From assembly GCF_000820515.1 (NCBI RefSeq), contig NZ_JXDG01000042.1, forward strand, positions 1-64,000: a DNA stretch of 64,000 nt. Direction: 5' to 3'. Numbering within the stretch: the stretch's first letter is position 1; each line of letters starts with the position of its first letter. The stretch is from Pseudomonas batumici. Its GTDB lineage: Bacteria; Pseudomonadota; Gammaproteobacteria; Pseudomonadales; Pseudomonadaceae. Below the pieces are notes generated by a model, which saw only the letters and a program-made list of their open reading frames with translations, had not been told where the DNA came from and searched no databases. The translations under genes and the position numbers were made by a program. Below are positions 15,900-24,747 of the stretch, piece after piece.

Positions 15900-16328
15900 C
15901 TACAGTTTGCTCAGGAGCGGCCAACGATGCGACAGCCCGGTCCCCAAGGCCAATCGTCCAGATCCGCCGACAAGGATCGTCGAGAAGATGATCAGCAGCA
16001 GCCAGGCGAACTGGCCCTCGGCCAGGCTCCACTCGGGATGCACCCAGATGACCGATACAACCAGCAAAAATAGAACAGGCAGTGTCGCAAGGCGCGTCAG
16101 AAGCCCCACTGCGATAAATATCGGACAAAACACTTCCGCAAAAATGGCCAGGGACAAGGTCAACCGAGCCCCCAAGCCAAACGGGTCTTCGATCAACCCC
16201 AGTTCGTGCTCGAAGTTGAAAAGCTTGGGCAATCCATGCACCAGCAACAGCATCAGTACACCGGTGATGCGTAGCCAACACAGCGCCACATCCGGTGCAG
16301 TCGTCGTATTCCTATCAGATGCGGACAT
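15900..16328 (-). CDS. DoxX family membrane protein
   Basis: A 142-residue protein with four hydrophobic segments and the DoxX pattern: WLRITGVLMLLLVHGLPKLF near the N-terminus, a middle AEVFCPIFIAVGLLTRLATLP and a terminal helix. DoxX proteins are small inner-membrane proteins, some linked to quinone or thiol redox. It is the first gene of a probable pair with the MFS-ABM transporter downstream, and is separated from the isochorismatase-like gene by a hairpin. Confidence 0.8.
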   Translation of the reverse strand: MSASDRNTTTAPDVALCWLRITGVLMLLLVHGLPKLFNFEHELGLIEDPFGLGARLTLSLAIFAEVFCPIFIAVGLLTRLATLPVLFLLVVSVIWVHPEWSLAEGQFAWLLLIIFSTILVGGSGRLALGTGLSHRWPLLSKL

Positions 16329-16358
16329 GTTCCATGGCCTCCCAACGCTTACCGGAGT

Positions 16359-16388
16359 GCGCCTCTTCCCTCAACAAGGAAGAGGCGC
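16359..16388 (-). terminator. Strong hairpin between isochorismatase-like and DoxX genes
   Basis: GCGCCTCTTCC and GGAAGAGGCGC are perfect 11-bp arms with an 8-nt loop, 9 bp past the stop of the upstream gene. There is no clear T-run, so it may be a partial terminator or an mRNA 3'-end stabiliser. Confidence 0.45.
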
Positions 16389-16396
16389 GATACAGA

Positions 16397-17050
16397 TCAG
16401 TGACCTTCCGACGCGTTGAACATGGTCTTGGCATAAATCAAGCCAAGACCATAGCCGCCACCGTGAGTGATAGCGGTTTTCACCGTCTCGTTATAGGTGT
16501 CACCGCGAGCCCAGTCACGCTGCAGTTCCAGGAGGTATTGAAGCGAGGTCATCGGACGCGCACCGGCTTGAATCATGCGTTCGATAGCGCGCTCATGAGC
16601 CTCGTCTGAAACGTCGCCACACGCATCACAAATGATGTAGACCTCGAAGCCTTGTTCGAGCGCCGAGATCGCAGGGCCAACGATGCAGACCGAGGTCCAG
16701 AGACCGGCAAGCACGATGCGGTCGCGACCGATCTTGTTCACGGCGACGGCGATACGCTCGTCCTCCCAGGTATTCATGCTGGTCCGATCAATCAGCTCCT
16801 GGCCGGCAAAGACCGAAGTAATTTCTTCGAACATCGGGCCCGAAAAACTTTTTTCAGCGACGGTGGTAAGAATGGCAGGAACGCCAAATTCCTTCGCTGC
16901 TTTCGAGATCAGTGCAGCGTTATTACGCAGTGAGACAGCGTCGATGGATTTGGTCGCAAATGCCATCTGTGACTGAAAGTCGATCAAGATCAGGGCGTGA
17001 TTGCTCGGATCAATCAGGCCTTTGCCGGGTGCTGCTTTTGCGGTTGCCAT
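16397..17050 (-). CDS. Isochorismatase-family (cysteine) hydrolase
   Basis: A 217-residue Rossmann-like hydrolase of the YcaC/isochorismatase superfamily. The catalytic Asp is D24 (ALILIDFQSQ) and the nucleophilic Cys C122 (AGLWTSVCIVGP). At the position normally holding the catalytic Lys it appears to have Arg (R89, IDRTSMNTWED), as in the YcaC subgroup. It is related to the second such gene at 18168, with a LysR gene in between. Substrates of this subgroup are not established. Confidence 0.85.
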   Translation of the reverse strand: MATAKAAPGKGLIDPSNHALILIDFQSQMAFATKSIDAVSLRNNAALISKAAKEFGVPAILTTVAEKSFSGPMFEEITSVFAGQELIDRTSMNTWEDERIAVAVNKIGRDRIVLAGLWTSVCIVGPAISALEQGFEVYIICDACGDVSDEAHERAIERMIQAGARPMTSLQYLLELQRDWARGDTYNETVKTAITHGGGYGLGLIYAKTMFNASEGH

Positions 17051-17134
17051 AACACTTCTCCAGATAGGTTTGAGAGGTGCTATTTTCGGCGGCGTTGGAG
17101 CAGCGCGATTGTATGGGTGTGCGAATCTGGAAAA

Positions 17135-18031
17135 TTAAAGCCCACCCTCGGTCCGATCCAGCCGTTCGCGCAAGAACTCGATCAGCGCCTGCACCGGCCG
17201 CGAGCCCTGACGATGCTGCGGATAGACCGCCGATAACGTCAACGGCTCAGGGCGGAAGTTGTCCAGCACCTGCACCAACCGCCCGTCCTTCAAGGCCGAT
17301 CCGACAATGAAGGTCGGCAAATAAGTAATGCCCATGCCGGCGATGGCCGCATCCTTGAGCAATTCACCGTTGTTGACCCGCATCCTTCCGGTGACGTTCA
17401 CGGTCAATGGTTTGCCCTGCCCTTCGAAACGCCATTGCACCTGGCGACCGTGGCCGTAAGGCAGGCAGTCATGACTGTGCAAGTCTTCGGGATTGACCGG
17501 CGTACCGCGCTCGGCCAGGTAGGCCGGGCTGGCGCAGTACACCCGGTGGATGGAGGCGAGGCGTCGGGCGATCAGTGTCGAATCTTCCAACACACCGATG
17601 CGCAATGCCAGGTCGTAGCCCTCACTGAGCAAGTCCACCGGACGATCACTCAAGTCCACTTCCACCGTGACGTCGCGATAGCGCTGCAAAAACACCGGCA
17701 GCAGACAACCCAAGTGCGCCACCGCGAACGACAGCGGCGCGCTCAAGCGAATGGTGCCACGAGGCTCGCTGGTCTGGCCGGCGATCCCCTGCTCCACCTG
17801 CTCGACTTCGCTGAGCAGGCGCAAGGCCGACTCGTAATAACTCTGTCCCAGGGGTGTGACGTCCAGCCGCCGGGTCGAGCGATTGAGCAGCCGTACACCC
17901 AGGCGCTCTTCCAGTTGCATCAGGCGTCGGCTGACGAATTGCTTGGACAGCCCCAACTGATCGGCCGCCGCCGTGAAGCTGCCGGAGTCCATGACCTGGC
18001 AAAAAATACGCATGTCTTCGAACGGGTTCAT
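17135..18031 (-). CDS. LysR-family transcriptional regulator
   Basis: A 298-residue LysR protein: winged helix at about 1-60 (SFTAAADQLGLSKQFVSRRL) and a substrate-binding domain. The effector domain includes DRPVDLLSEGYDLALRIG, a segment common in CrgA-like regulators of quinone or aldehyde stress genes. The start at 18031 (MNPFEDMRIF) is the family start. It lies between two isochorismatase-like genes, all leftward, and may control one or both. A bidirectional terminator separates it from the upstream ycaC gene. Confidence 0.88.
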   Translation of the reverse strand: MNPFEDMRIFCQVMDSGSFTAAADQLGLSKQFVSRRLMQLEERLGVRLLNRSTRRLDVTPLGQSYYESALRLLSEVEQVEQGIAGQTSEPRGTIRLSAPLSFAVAHLGCLLPVFLQRYRDVTVEVDLSDRPVDLLSEGYDLALRIGVLEDSTLIARRLASIHRVYCASPAYLAERGTPVNPEDLHSHDCLPYGHGRQVQWRFEGQGKPLTVNVTGRMRVNNGELLKDAAIAGMGITYLPTFIVGSALKDGRLVQVLDNFRPEPLTLSAVYPQHRQGSRPVQALIEFLRERLDRTEGGL

Positions 18032-18126
18032 TGTCACTCTCTGGTTGACAGCTGAACGCTTTATAGCCGCCTTTTCACTTTCAGGCACCTCATTAAAAGG
18101 AATTGACCCTGAACATTCTTGAGCGC

Positions 18127-18160
18127 AAAAAAAATGCCCGCACATCGGCGGGCATTTTTT
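18127..18160. terminator. Bidirectional terminator between ycaC-like and LysR genes
   Basis: AATGCCCGC, loop ACATCG, GCGGGCATT, flanked by A8 on the left and T6 on the right, giving U-tracts for either strand. On the minus strand it ends the transcript of the gene whose stop is at 18168. Confidence 0.8.
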
Positions 18161-18167
18161 CAGCCAA

Positions 18168-18794
18168 TCACTTGGCAGTGAACTTGGTGTAGCTGTTGAT
18201 CAGGTTGCGATAGTTCGGCAGGCGCTGGGACAGCAGATTCGCCAGACCTTCCATGTCATTGCGCCAGTCAACTTGCAGCTCGCAGGCCACCGCGAACCAG
18301 TTCAACAGATGCGCACCGGCGGCCGACATCCGCGCCCACGCTGCTTGTTGCACGGTGGTGTTGAAGGTGCCGGAAGCATCGGTGACCACGAATACCTCAA
18401 ACCCTTCGGCAATCGCCGACAGGGTCGGGAACGCCACGCACACGTCAGTCACCACGCCGGCGATGATCAGTTGCTTGCGACCGGTGGCCTTGATGGCTTT
18501 GACGAAGTCTTCATTGTCCCAGGCGTTGATCTGGCCAGGGCGGGCAATGAACGGCGCGTCCGGGAATTGCTCTTTGAGTTCCGGCACGATCGGGCCGTTC
18601 GGGCCGCTGTCGAAACTGGTGGTGAGGATGGTCGGCAGGTTGAAGAACTTGGCGATGTCGCCCAGCGCCAGGACGTTGTTCTTGAACTCGTTCGGGCTGA
18701 AATCCTGCACCAGCGAGATCAGACCGGTCTGGTGGTCGACCAACAGCACAACAGCATCGTCTTTGTTCAGGCGCTTGTAAGGAACGTTGCTCAT
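18168..18794 (-). CDS. ycaC: YcaC-like isochorismatase-family hydrolase
   Basis: A 208-residue protein close to the YcaC group: D20 (LLVDHQTGL), ARPGQINAWDNEDF (with R85 where most of the superfamily has Lys) and nucleophile C119 (AGVVTDVCVAFPTLSAI). YcaC proteins form ring-shaped oligomers; the physiological substrate is unsettled. The upstream amidohydrolase gene is 67 bp away with a hairpin between, so the two may be partly co-expressed. A strong terminator follows. Confidence 0.85.
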   Translation of the reverse strand: MSNVPYKRLNKDDAVVLLVDHQTGLISLVQDFSPNEFKNNVLALGDIAKFFNLPTILTTSFDSGPNGPIVPELKEQFPDAPFIARPGQINAWDNEDFVKAIKATGRKQLIIAGVVTDVCVAFPTLSAIAEGFEVFVVTDASGTFNTTVQQAAWARMSAAGAHLLNWFAVACELQVDWRNDMEGLANLLSQRLPNYRNLINSYTKFTAK

Positions 18795-18827
18795 GTGAAA
18801 CTCCTCGGTGGATGGTTATTGCAGGGA

Positions 18828-18856
18828 GCGCCGGTCAGAAAGGCCGGCGCTTTTTT
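18828..18856 (+). terminator. Hairpin with plus-strand T-run in an intergenic gap
   Basis: GCGCCGG, 9-nt loop, CCGGCGC, then TTTTTT on the plus strand. Flanking genes are leftward, so it would stop antisense transcripts; on the minus strand it lacks a U-tract and would be at most a weak terminator after the amidohydrolase gene. Confidence 0.45.
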
Positions 18857-18861
18857 CGAAA

Positions 18862-20700
18862 TCAGAAGGCGAAGCAGGAACAGCCGAACGCGCCCCAGAA
18901 ACCGGCGAAATCGCTGACCGGCGCATTCGACAGGCGCGCCTTCTCATGGCTGTGCGTATGCACCGCGCACGGGCCGCTGCACTGGTGCACCTGGGCCTGC
19001 AACGGCGAATTCGGGCGCCAGTGGCCGGGAACCTTCAGCACCGGCGACCAGTCCGGCAGCACCGGCACGCTGGCCGGCCCGAGTTTTTCGAAGTCGCCGG
19101 CGGCGTACACCACCTTGCCGCCGACCACCGTCAGCACCGACTCGATCCACTTGATCGCTTCTTCCTCGACGCTGAAGAAGTCCGCGCTCAACGCCGCCAG
19201 GTCCGCCAGTTGCCCGACCTTGATCTGGCCCTTCCTGCCCTGTTCGGAGGAGAACCAGGCGCTGCCGTGGGTGAACAGTTCCAGCGCGGTGGTGCGCGGC
19301 AAGCCTTCCTCGTACAACGCCAGACCGCCGACGGTGCGGCCGCTGACCATCCAGTACAGCGAGGTCCACGGGTTGTAACTGGAAACTCGTGTGGCGTCGG
19401 TGCCCGCGCCCACCGGCACGCCTTCGGCGAGCATGCGTTTGATCGGCGGCGTGGCTTCGGCGGCCTTGCTGCCGTAACGGTCGACGAAATATTCGCCCTG
19501 GAACGCCATGCGGTCCTGGATCGCGATGCCGCCTCCCAGCGCCCTCACCCGCTCGATGTTCTGCGGGGTGATGGTTTCAGCGTGGTCGAAGAACCACGGC
19601 AAGCCGTTGAACGGAATGTCGCGATTGACCTTCTCGAACACATCGAGCATGCGGCTGATGGATTCGTTGTAAGTGGCGTGCAGACGGAACGGCCAGCGAT
19701 GCTCGACCAGGTGGCGAACCACCGGTTCCAGCTCCTGTTCCATGGTCTGCGGCAGGTCCGGGCGCGGTTCGAGGAAGTCCTCGAAATCCGCCGCCGAAAA
19801 CACCAGCATTTCACCGGCGCCGTTGTGACGCAGGAAGTCATCGCCCTGATGCAGGGTGACGCTACTGGTCCAGTTCTTGAAGTCGGTCAGCTCTTCTTTG
19901 GGCTTCTGGGTGAACAGGTTATAAGCAATGCGAACCGTCAGTTGCTGGTCCTTGGCCAACTGTTCGATCACTGCGTAGTCGTCCGGGTAATTCTGGAAAC
20001 CACCACCGGCATCGATGGCGCTGGTCAGGCCCAGACGATTGAGTTCACGCATGAACTGACGGGTCGAGTTGACCTGATATTCCAGCGGTAACTTCGGCCC
20101 TTTGGCCAAGGTCGAGTAAAGAATCATCGCGTTCGGACGTGCCACCAACATGCCGGTCGGCTCGCCGTTGGCGTCGCGCACAATCTCGCCACCCGGCGGG
20201 TTCGGCGTGTTGCGCGTGTAACCGACGACCTTGAGCGCTGCGCGGTTGAGCAAGGCGCGGTCGTACAGGTGCAAAACGAACACCGGCGTATCCGGCGCCG
20301 CCTGGTTGAGCTCTTCAATCGTCGGCATGCGTTTTTCGGCGAACTGGAATTCGTTCCAGCCGCCCACCACCCGCACCCATTGCGGTGTCGGCGTGCGGTC
20401 GGCCTGGTCCTTGAGCATGCGCAAGGCATCGGCCAGGGACGGCACGCCTTCCCAGCGCAGTTCCAGGTTGTAGTTCAAGCCCCCACGAATCAGGTGCAAG
20501 TGCGAGTCGTTGAGCCCTGGGATGACGCAGCGGCCCTTGAGGTCAATGACCTGGGTGCCCGAGCCACGCAGGGCCATGGCCTCGGCATCGGTACCCACCG
20601 TGACGAAGCGGCCGTTGGTGATCGCCACCGCACTGGCAAGGGGTTTTTCACGGTCAACGGTATGAAATTGACCATTGAATAGAATCAGATCGGCGTTCAT
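18862..20700 (-). CDS. Amidohydrolase family protein (YtcJ-like)
   Basis: A 612-residue metal-dependent hydrolase of the amidohydrolase-3 group. It has an N-terminal beta-sandwich strand (MNADLILFNGQFHTVD), the metal-binding HLHL after GLNDS (about residues 67-70), a central barrel with FDHAETI, and a GTDATRVSSYNPW loop carrying the catalytic Asp near the C-terminus. Substrates of YtcJ-type enzymes are varied and usually unassigned. The C-terminal tail is unusually Cys/His-rich (QCSGPCAVHTHSHE, GCSCF). Its ATG overlaps the stop of the upstream ABM gene by 4 bp, so the two are translationally coupled. Confidence 0.85.
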   Translation of the reverse strand: MNADLILFNGQFHTVDREKPLASAVAITNGRFVTVGTDAEAMALRGSGTQVIDLKGRCVIPGLNDSHLHLIRGGLNYNLELRWEGVPSLADALRMLKDQADRTPTPQWVRVVGGWNEFQFAEKRMPTIEELNQAAPDTPVFVLHLYDRALLNRAALKVVGYTRNTPNPPGGEIVRDANGEPTGMLVARPNAMILYSTLAKGPKLPLEYQVNSTRQFMRELNRLGLTSAIDAGGGFQNYPDDYAVIEQLAKDQQLTVRIAYNLFTQKPKEELTDFKNWTSSVTLHQGDDFLRHNGAGEMLVFSAADFEDFLEPRPDLPQTMEQELEPVVRHLVEHRWPFRLHATYNESISRMLDVFEKVNRDIPFNGLPWFFDHAETITPQNIERVRALGGGIAIQDRMAFQGEYFVDRYGSKAAEATPPIKRMLAEGVPVGAGTDATRVSSYNPWTSLYWMVSGRTVGGLALYEEGLPRTTALELFTHGSAWFSSEQGRKGQIKVGQLADLAALSADFFSVEEEAIKWIESVLTVVGGKVVYAAGDFEKLGPASVPVLPDWSPVLKVPGHWRPNSPLQAQVHQCSGPCAVHTHSHEKARLSNAPVSDFAGFWGAFGCSCFAF

Positions 20701-21332
20701 CGGGTTTCCTCAGGCGGAGTGGAATGAGGCTGTCCAGCTTGCAGCCACGGCGCGAACAAGCGCGTTGCCATGGGCATGAACAGGTACACCACCGAAACCA
20801 CGATGGTCACGGTGATCAGAAACGTGGCAACCACGTAATTGGACAGAAAGGCGTTGAGCTTGAGCAGCGGGCCCCAGATCAGCGGCACCAGCAAGGTATG
20901 CGGCAGGATCACCAGCAACGTCACCACAGCCTGCTTCCAGCGCGGCGGTGGCGAACCGGCGTCGGCCTGTGGCGCGAACCAGAATTCCTTGACCGGATTG
21001 ACCTCGGTCTGGTCCCCATCCGCCAGCATCGGCGCGGCTTCGTTGACCAACTCCTGTCGTTGCGGCGAATCGAGCCAGCGCTGCATGGCCTCGGTGGAGC
21101 AAAAACGCAGCACGCAGGTAAACATGGCCAGGCCGGCGCTCTTGCCGCGAATCACATCCACCCCCAAATGCCCCTCGCTCTGCCCGGCAATACCGACAAT
21201 CCGCCGCAGCCAGGCTTCATAGGGCACTTCAAAACCGGCCTTGACCCGATGCTTGACGATCAGGGTCACGACTTCTTCGACCCCCCGCACCGGATGGGTG
21301 GTTGCAGGGTCGAGTCGATTGGAATCAGGCAT
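20697..21332 (-). CDS. ABM-domain membrane-anchored protein
   Basis: A 211-residue protein: a cytoplasmic antibiotic-biosynthesis-monooxygenase-like domain (about 20-120, VTLIVKHRVKAGFEVPYEAWLRRI) followed by two transmembrane helices (about 135-160 and 168-192). This is a known two-part layout. GGAGCC upstream supports the ATG at 21332 over one at 21368. It overlaps the amidohydrolase start (ATGA), so both belong to one operon. It could degrade or sense small oxidisable substrates, but the role is not known. Confidence 0.75.
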   Translation of the reverse strand: MPDSNRLDPATTHPVRGVEEVVTLIVKHRVKAGFEVPYEAWLRRIVGIAGQSEGHLGVDVIRGKSAGLAMFTCVLRFCSTEAMQRWLDSPQRQELVNEAAPMLADGDQTEVNPVKEFWFAPQADAGSPPPRWKQAVVTLLVILPHTLLVPLIWGPLLKLNAFLSNYVVATFLITVTIVVSVVYLFMPMATRLFAPWLQAGQPHSTPPEETR

Positions 21333-21474
21333 GACGAAAGGCTCCGGCGAAACGGAAATTGTGCGCAAGCACAGGTGAACAACCCGCGGCGTCGATGCGC
21401 CGGGGCTGGATTCGATAATGCCGCTGCGAGGGAGGGGAAAATTGAACGTATGTGCTCTCTTTACGAGCGAACGA

Positions 21475-22395
21475 TCAAGCTGGAATATTCAGAGGCTCGG
21501 ACATGAACTGGGTAATCCGCGAGCGCAACCATCGCTCCGCCGGATCATTGTCGTGCACCCCGCTCCAGGCCATCGACAACTCTGCCTCATCGATGGGAAA
21601 CGGCGGATCTTCGGCCCTCAAGGCACAGCCTTCGACCAGCGCGCAAGCGGCGTAGTCGGGAACAGTAGCGATCATCTCAGTCCCGGCGAGCAACGCCCGC
21701 AATCCACTGAACTGCGGCACCCCCAACACCACCCGCCGGGTGCGCCCCACCTTGGCCAGATCAAGATCAATGTTGCCGCTCAAATCCCCCGAAAACGACA
21801 CCATCGCATGGGGCCGCTCACAATACTCATCCAGCGTCAGTGCTCCAGGCCGGTTGTCTGCGCGCAGCACTTTGCAGGGGATATCCCGCAGTTTCTTGCG
21901 TTTGGCATTGGCCGGCAGTTCGGTGGTGTAGCTGACCCCGACTGAAATCTCCCCGGACGCCAGCAACGTCGGCATCAGCAGGTAGTTGGCCCGGCGCACC
22001 ACCACAATGATCCCGGGTGCCTCCTCCCGCAGATGGCTCAACAGCGCCGGAAACAAGCCAAACTCGGCGTCATCCGACAGACCAATGCGAAACACATCGC
22101 AACTGGTAGCCGGATCAAACTCCTTGGCCCGGCTGACCGCCCCGGAGATGGTGTCCATCGCCGGTTGCAGCTCCTTGAGAATCGCCAAAGCCCGCGCCGT
22201 CGGCTCCATGCCGCGGCCGTTACGCAGCAGCAACGGATCGTCGAACAGGTCACGCAAGCGCCCCAACGCGGCGCTCACGGCCGGCTGACCCATGAAGAGT
22301 TTTTCGGCGACCCGGGTCAGGTTCTTCTCGAACATCAGAGCCTCGAAAATCACCAGCAGGTTCATGTCGACGCGGCGCAGATCGTTACGGTTCAT
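21475..22395 (-). CDS. LysR-family transcriptional regulator
   Basis: A 306-residue LysR protein of the NodD/LeuO-like branch: winged helix LTRVAEKLFMGQPAVSAALGRL at about 25-47, then an effector-binding domain with SDDAEFGLFPALLSHL. It lies upstream of the ABM/amidohydrolase operon, in the same direction, and divergent from an AraC gene. Its promoter side contains the 21-bp element at 22471-22491, so it may both bind there and be regulated through it. Confidence 0.88.
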   Translation of the reverse strand: MNRNDLRRVDMNLLVIFEALMFEKNLTRVAEKLFMGQPAVSAALGRLRDLFDDPLLLRNGRGMEPTARALAILKELQPAMDTISGAVSRAKEFDPATSCDVFRIGLSDDAEFGLFPALLSHLREEAPGIIVVVRRANYLLMPTLLASGEISVGVSYTTELPANAKRKKLRDIPCKVLRADNRPGALTLDEYCERPHAMVSFSGDLSGNIDLDLAKVGRTRRVVLGVPQFSGLRALLAGTEMIATVPDYAACALVEGCALRAEDPPFPIDEAELSMAWSGVHDNDPAERWLRSRITQFMSEPLNIPA

Positions 22396-22470
22396 AGCTA
22401 CGGTTCCATTATGTTTTCAGTCAGGCACCAGTCTTTTGGACTTTACTCAATCATGTGCGCTTAACAAGAG

Positions 22471-22491
22471 GAATTAACAACGTTTAACTCG
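22471..22491 (+). promoter_or_regulatory. 21-bp element shared by two promoters, copy 1
   Basis: This element contains TTAACAACGTTTAAC: two TTAAC half-sites spaced 10 bp apart, a spacing typical of AraC- or LysR-type operators. Another TTAAC precedes it at 22461. An identical 21-bp copy, inverted in the window, lies at 24727-24747. Copy 1 ends 115 nt before the AraC gene start. It also sits in the promoter of the LysR gene. Confidence 0.65.
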
Positions 22492-22606
22492 CAAGCCCGA
22501 GCCCTGCGACCAAGAATCAAGCCATCTACGCAAACCTGTTTTTCCAAAGGGGGGTGTAGGCCCACCGTACAGTGGGCCGACGCATTCCCATCAACGGATA
22601 TTTGTC

Positions 22607-23047
22607 ATGGCTCATACTCAGCACTTCGCCACGAAAGCGCAAAAAGCCACCACTGGTGCCCTCACGCCCTGGCGCGAAAGCCTGGTCAAGCAACTGATTC
22701 TCGACCGCCTCGGCGAACCCCTGGAAGTCACTGAACTGGCCCGGGCCTGCGCGATGTCCCGCAGCCATTTCTCCCGCACCTTCAAGTGCAGCACGGGTCT
22801 GTCCCCCCAGGACTGGATTCGTTGCCAGCGCATCGCCCGGGCCAAGCAACTGATCCAGAACACCGACATGACCCTGACGCAAATCAGTCTGGAGTGCGGC
22901 TTCTGCGATCAGGCGCACTTCTGCCACATTTTCACCCGCAGCGAAGGCATCACGCCTTTCGCCTGGCGCTGTCAGGCGCTGCGATCCGCGCCACCCACCA
23001 CAGCACAAGCCACCCCCTCACCTGTCGCTCAACGTTACGCCCAATGA
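22607..23047 (+). CDS. AraC-family regulator, DNA-binding domain only
   Basis: A 146-residue AraC/XylS protein with two helix-turn-helix motifs (about 38-60, LEVTELARACAMSRSHFSRTF; about 88-110, LTQISLECGFCDQAHFCHIF) and no ligand-binding domain, so its activity probably depends on level or partners. The final 25 residues are a Pro/Ala-rich tail. It is divergent from the LysR gene, and a terminator hairpin follows 7 bp after the stop. Confidence 0.85.
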   Translation: MAHTQHFATKAQKATTGALTPWRESLVKQLILDRLGEPLEVTELARACAMSRSHFSRTFKCSTGLSPQDWIRCQRIARAKQLIQNTDMTLTQISLECGFCDQAHFCHIFTRSEGITPFAWRCQALRSAPPTTAQATPSPVAQRYAQ

Positions 23048-23053
23048 TCAAAC

Positions 23054-23076
23054 CGAGCGGCATGACCGCTCGCTTT
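23054..23076 (+). terminator. Terminator after the AraC gene
   Basis: CGAGCGG, loop CATGA, CCGCTCG, then CTTTC. Confidence 0.6.
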
Positions 23077-23132
23077 CAGGAATGACAACCGAGCATCACC
23101 CCGGCGCCGGAATGCCACTCATGCAGAGGCAG

Positions 23133-23163
23133 AAAACCGGCGCGGGCCGAACGCCCGCGCCGG
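23133..23163 (-). terminator. Terminator after the alpha/beta hydrolase gene
   Basis: CCGGCGCGGGC and GCCCGCGCCGG are perfect 11-bp arms around CGAAC. On the minus strand the stem is followed by TTTTCTG, 7 bp past the gene's stop. Confidence 0.8.
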
Positions 23164-23169
23164 GGCCAA

Positions 23170-23994
23170 TCAGGCCTGGAGGAACGCCAGCAGGTCGGCG
23201 TTGAGCTGATCCTTGTGCGTATCCGTCAGCCCATGGGGCGCGCCAGGGTAGACGAGCAGTTTCGAGCCCTTGATCAATCTGGCCGAGGCGATGCCGGCGG
23301 CTTCGATCGGCACGATCTGGTCAGCGTCGCCATGTACCACCAGGGTCGGCACGTCGAACTTTTTCAGGTCTTCGGTGAAGTCGGTTTCGGAGAACGCCTT
23401 GATGCAGTCATAGGTGCTCTTGTGACCGGCGATCATGCCCTGCATCCAGAACCAGTCGATCATCCCCTGAGAAGGCTTGGCGCCAGGCTGGTTGAAGCCA
23501 AAGAACGGCCCGCTGGCGATGTCTTTGTACAGCTGCGAGCGGTCCGCCAGGGACGCCTGGCGCAGGCCGTCGAACACTTCCATCGGCAGGCCGCCCGGAT
23601 TGGCTTGGGTCTTGAGCATCTGCGGCGGCACCGCGGAAATCAGCCCGGCCTTGGCCACGCGACCGGTGCCGTGTCGACCGATGTAGCGCGCCACTTCGCC
23701 GCCGCCGGTGGAGAACCCGAACAGCACCGCGTTCTGCAGATCCAGCCGCTCGATCAACTGCGCGAGGTCGTCGGCGTAGGTGTCCATTTCATTGCCGAAC
23801 CAGGGTTGGCTGGAACGGCCGTGACCACGGCGGTCATGGGCGATGACCCGGTAACCCCTGGAGGCCAGGAAGATCATCTGCGATTCCCAGCTGTCGGCAT
23901 TCAACGGCCAACCGTGACTGAAGACAACGGGCTGACCGCTGCCCCAGTCCTTGTAGTAGATCTCGGTACCGTCGCGGGTGGTGAATGTGCTCAT
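23170..23994 (-). CDS. Alpha/beta hydrolase, haloperoxidase/perhydrolase type
   Basis: A 274-residue alpha/beta hydrolase of the non-haem chloroperoxidase/arylesterase group. The nucleophile elbow is GFSTGGG with Ser95, a [11 protein letters not shown] segment carries the acid (about D224), and [10 protein letters not shown] carries the catalytic His (about 253). The [11 protein letters not shown] oxyanion region is typical. Such enzymes hydrolyse esters and can form peracids from acetate plus peroxide. It overlaps the stop region of the flavodoxin gene by 4 bp (ATGA), so both are in one leftward operon, suggesting redox or xenobiotic handling. Confidence 0.85.
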   Translation of the reverse strand: MSTFTTRDGTEIYYKDWGSGQPVVFSHGWPLNADSWESQMIFLASRGYRVIAHDRRGHGRSSQPWFGNEMDTYADDLAQLIERLDLQNAVLFGFSTGGGEVARYIGRHGTGRVAKAGLISAVPPQMLKTQANPGGLPMEVFDGLRQASLADRSQLYKDIASGPFFGFNQPGAKPSQGMIDWFWMQGMIAGHKSTYDCIKAFSETDFTEDLKKFDVPTLVVHGDADQIVPIEAAGIASARLIKGSKLLVYPGAPHGLTDTHKDQLNADLLAFLQA

Positions 23995-24614
23995 GGCGAT
24001 GACTCCTCAGGTAAGACGTCGGGGGTGTTTGGGTGAATCAAACTGATGGATGGCCCCATTCGTTCGGCCAGGCGCGCAACCCGCTCACCCAAGTGCGCGG
24101 CGGTATCACGATCTTCGGGGGGTGGCGCATGATCGGGGGACTGTTCGACATTCGACTGGGCCATGGCTCCCAGGGAGCTGCCCAAGCGATTCAATTGCCC
24201 ATCGAACACGCCGACGCTGGAACGTGCGGGCAGCAGGCCGAGGCCAACCCAGATCATCGAGTGCTGGGCGGCAAAGACCGCCATCTGCAGCAAGGTGTTG
24301 AGTTTGTCACCGCACAGGCAACCGGAGTTGGTGAAGCCGGCGGCGAGTTTGTCGCGCCAGGGCTGGGCCAGGTAGAACGACGCGGTGAGCTCCATGAACC
24401 GTTTAAAAGATGCCGAGGCGCTGCCCATGCAGGTCGGGGCGCCGAAGATGATCGCGTCGGCCTGGTGCAAGCGCTCCCAATGGTCGTCCACTTCCTCGAC
24501 CGGAATCAGCTGGCAGGTACTACCCAGGTGCCGTTCCACCCCCTGGGCCACGGCTTCGGCCATGACCCGCGTATGACCATAGCCACTGTGATAGACCACT
24601 ACCACGTTGCTCAT
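23991..24614 (-). CDS. Flavodoxin-fold NAD(P)H:quinone oxidoreductase-like protein (WrbA-like)
   Basis: A 207-residue flavodoxin-like protein: FMN phosphate loop [15 protein letters not shown] at about 9-23, [17 protein letters not shown] around 70-86. The core is about 160 residues, followed by a polar C-terminal extension. Such proteins bind FMN and reduce quinones by two electrons. AGGAGG 8 nt upstream fixes the ATG at 24614. It is first in the operon with the alpha/beta hydrolase. The 332-bp gap to the next gene (24615-24946) contains the 21-bp element (copy 2) at 112 nt upstream and nothing else I can identify. Confidence 0.82.
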   Translation of the reverse strand: MSNVVVVYHSGYGHTRVMAEAVAQGVERHLGSTCQLIPVEEVDDHWERLHQADAIIFGAPTCMGSASASFKRFMELTASFYLAQPWRDKLAAGFTNSGCLCGDKLNTLLQMAVFAAQHSMIWVGLGLLPARSSVGVFDGQLNRLGSSLGAMAQSNVEQSPDHAPPPEDRDTAAHLGERVARLAERMGPSISLIHPNTPDVLPEESSP

Positions 24615-24726
24615 TCCGGCATCCTCCTGAAACGTTGATCCCTTTTGCGGCACGAAGCACGAAAACCGGTGCTGCAGTTGATGGGCTTGGAAGTATTGGA
24701 TTTTTGGGTGTAACCCGAACGCAGGA

Positions 24727-24747
24727 CGAGTTAAACGTTGTTAATTC
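24727..24747 (-). promoter_or_regulatory. 21-bp element shared by two promoters, copy 2
   Basis: On the minus strand this 21-bp element is identical to 22471-22491 and lies 112 nt before the flavodoxin gene start, against 115 nt for copy 1 before araC. The same orientation and nearly equal distance relative to both genes argue for a functional operator rather than chance. Confidence 0.65.

Noticed and set aside
18808-20091. 427-codon open frame on the plus strand
   Set aside because: It lies antisense to the amidohydrolase gene, which has clear family motifs; the plus-strand peptide is His/Arg/Gln-rich shadow sequence typical of GC-rich DNA.
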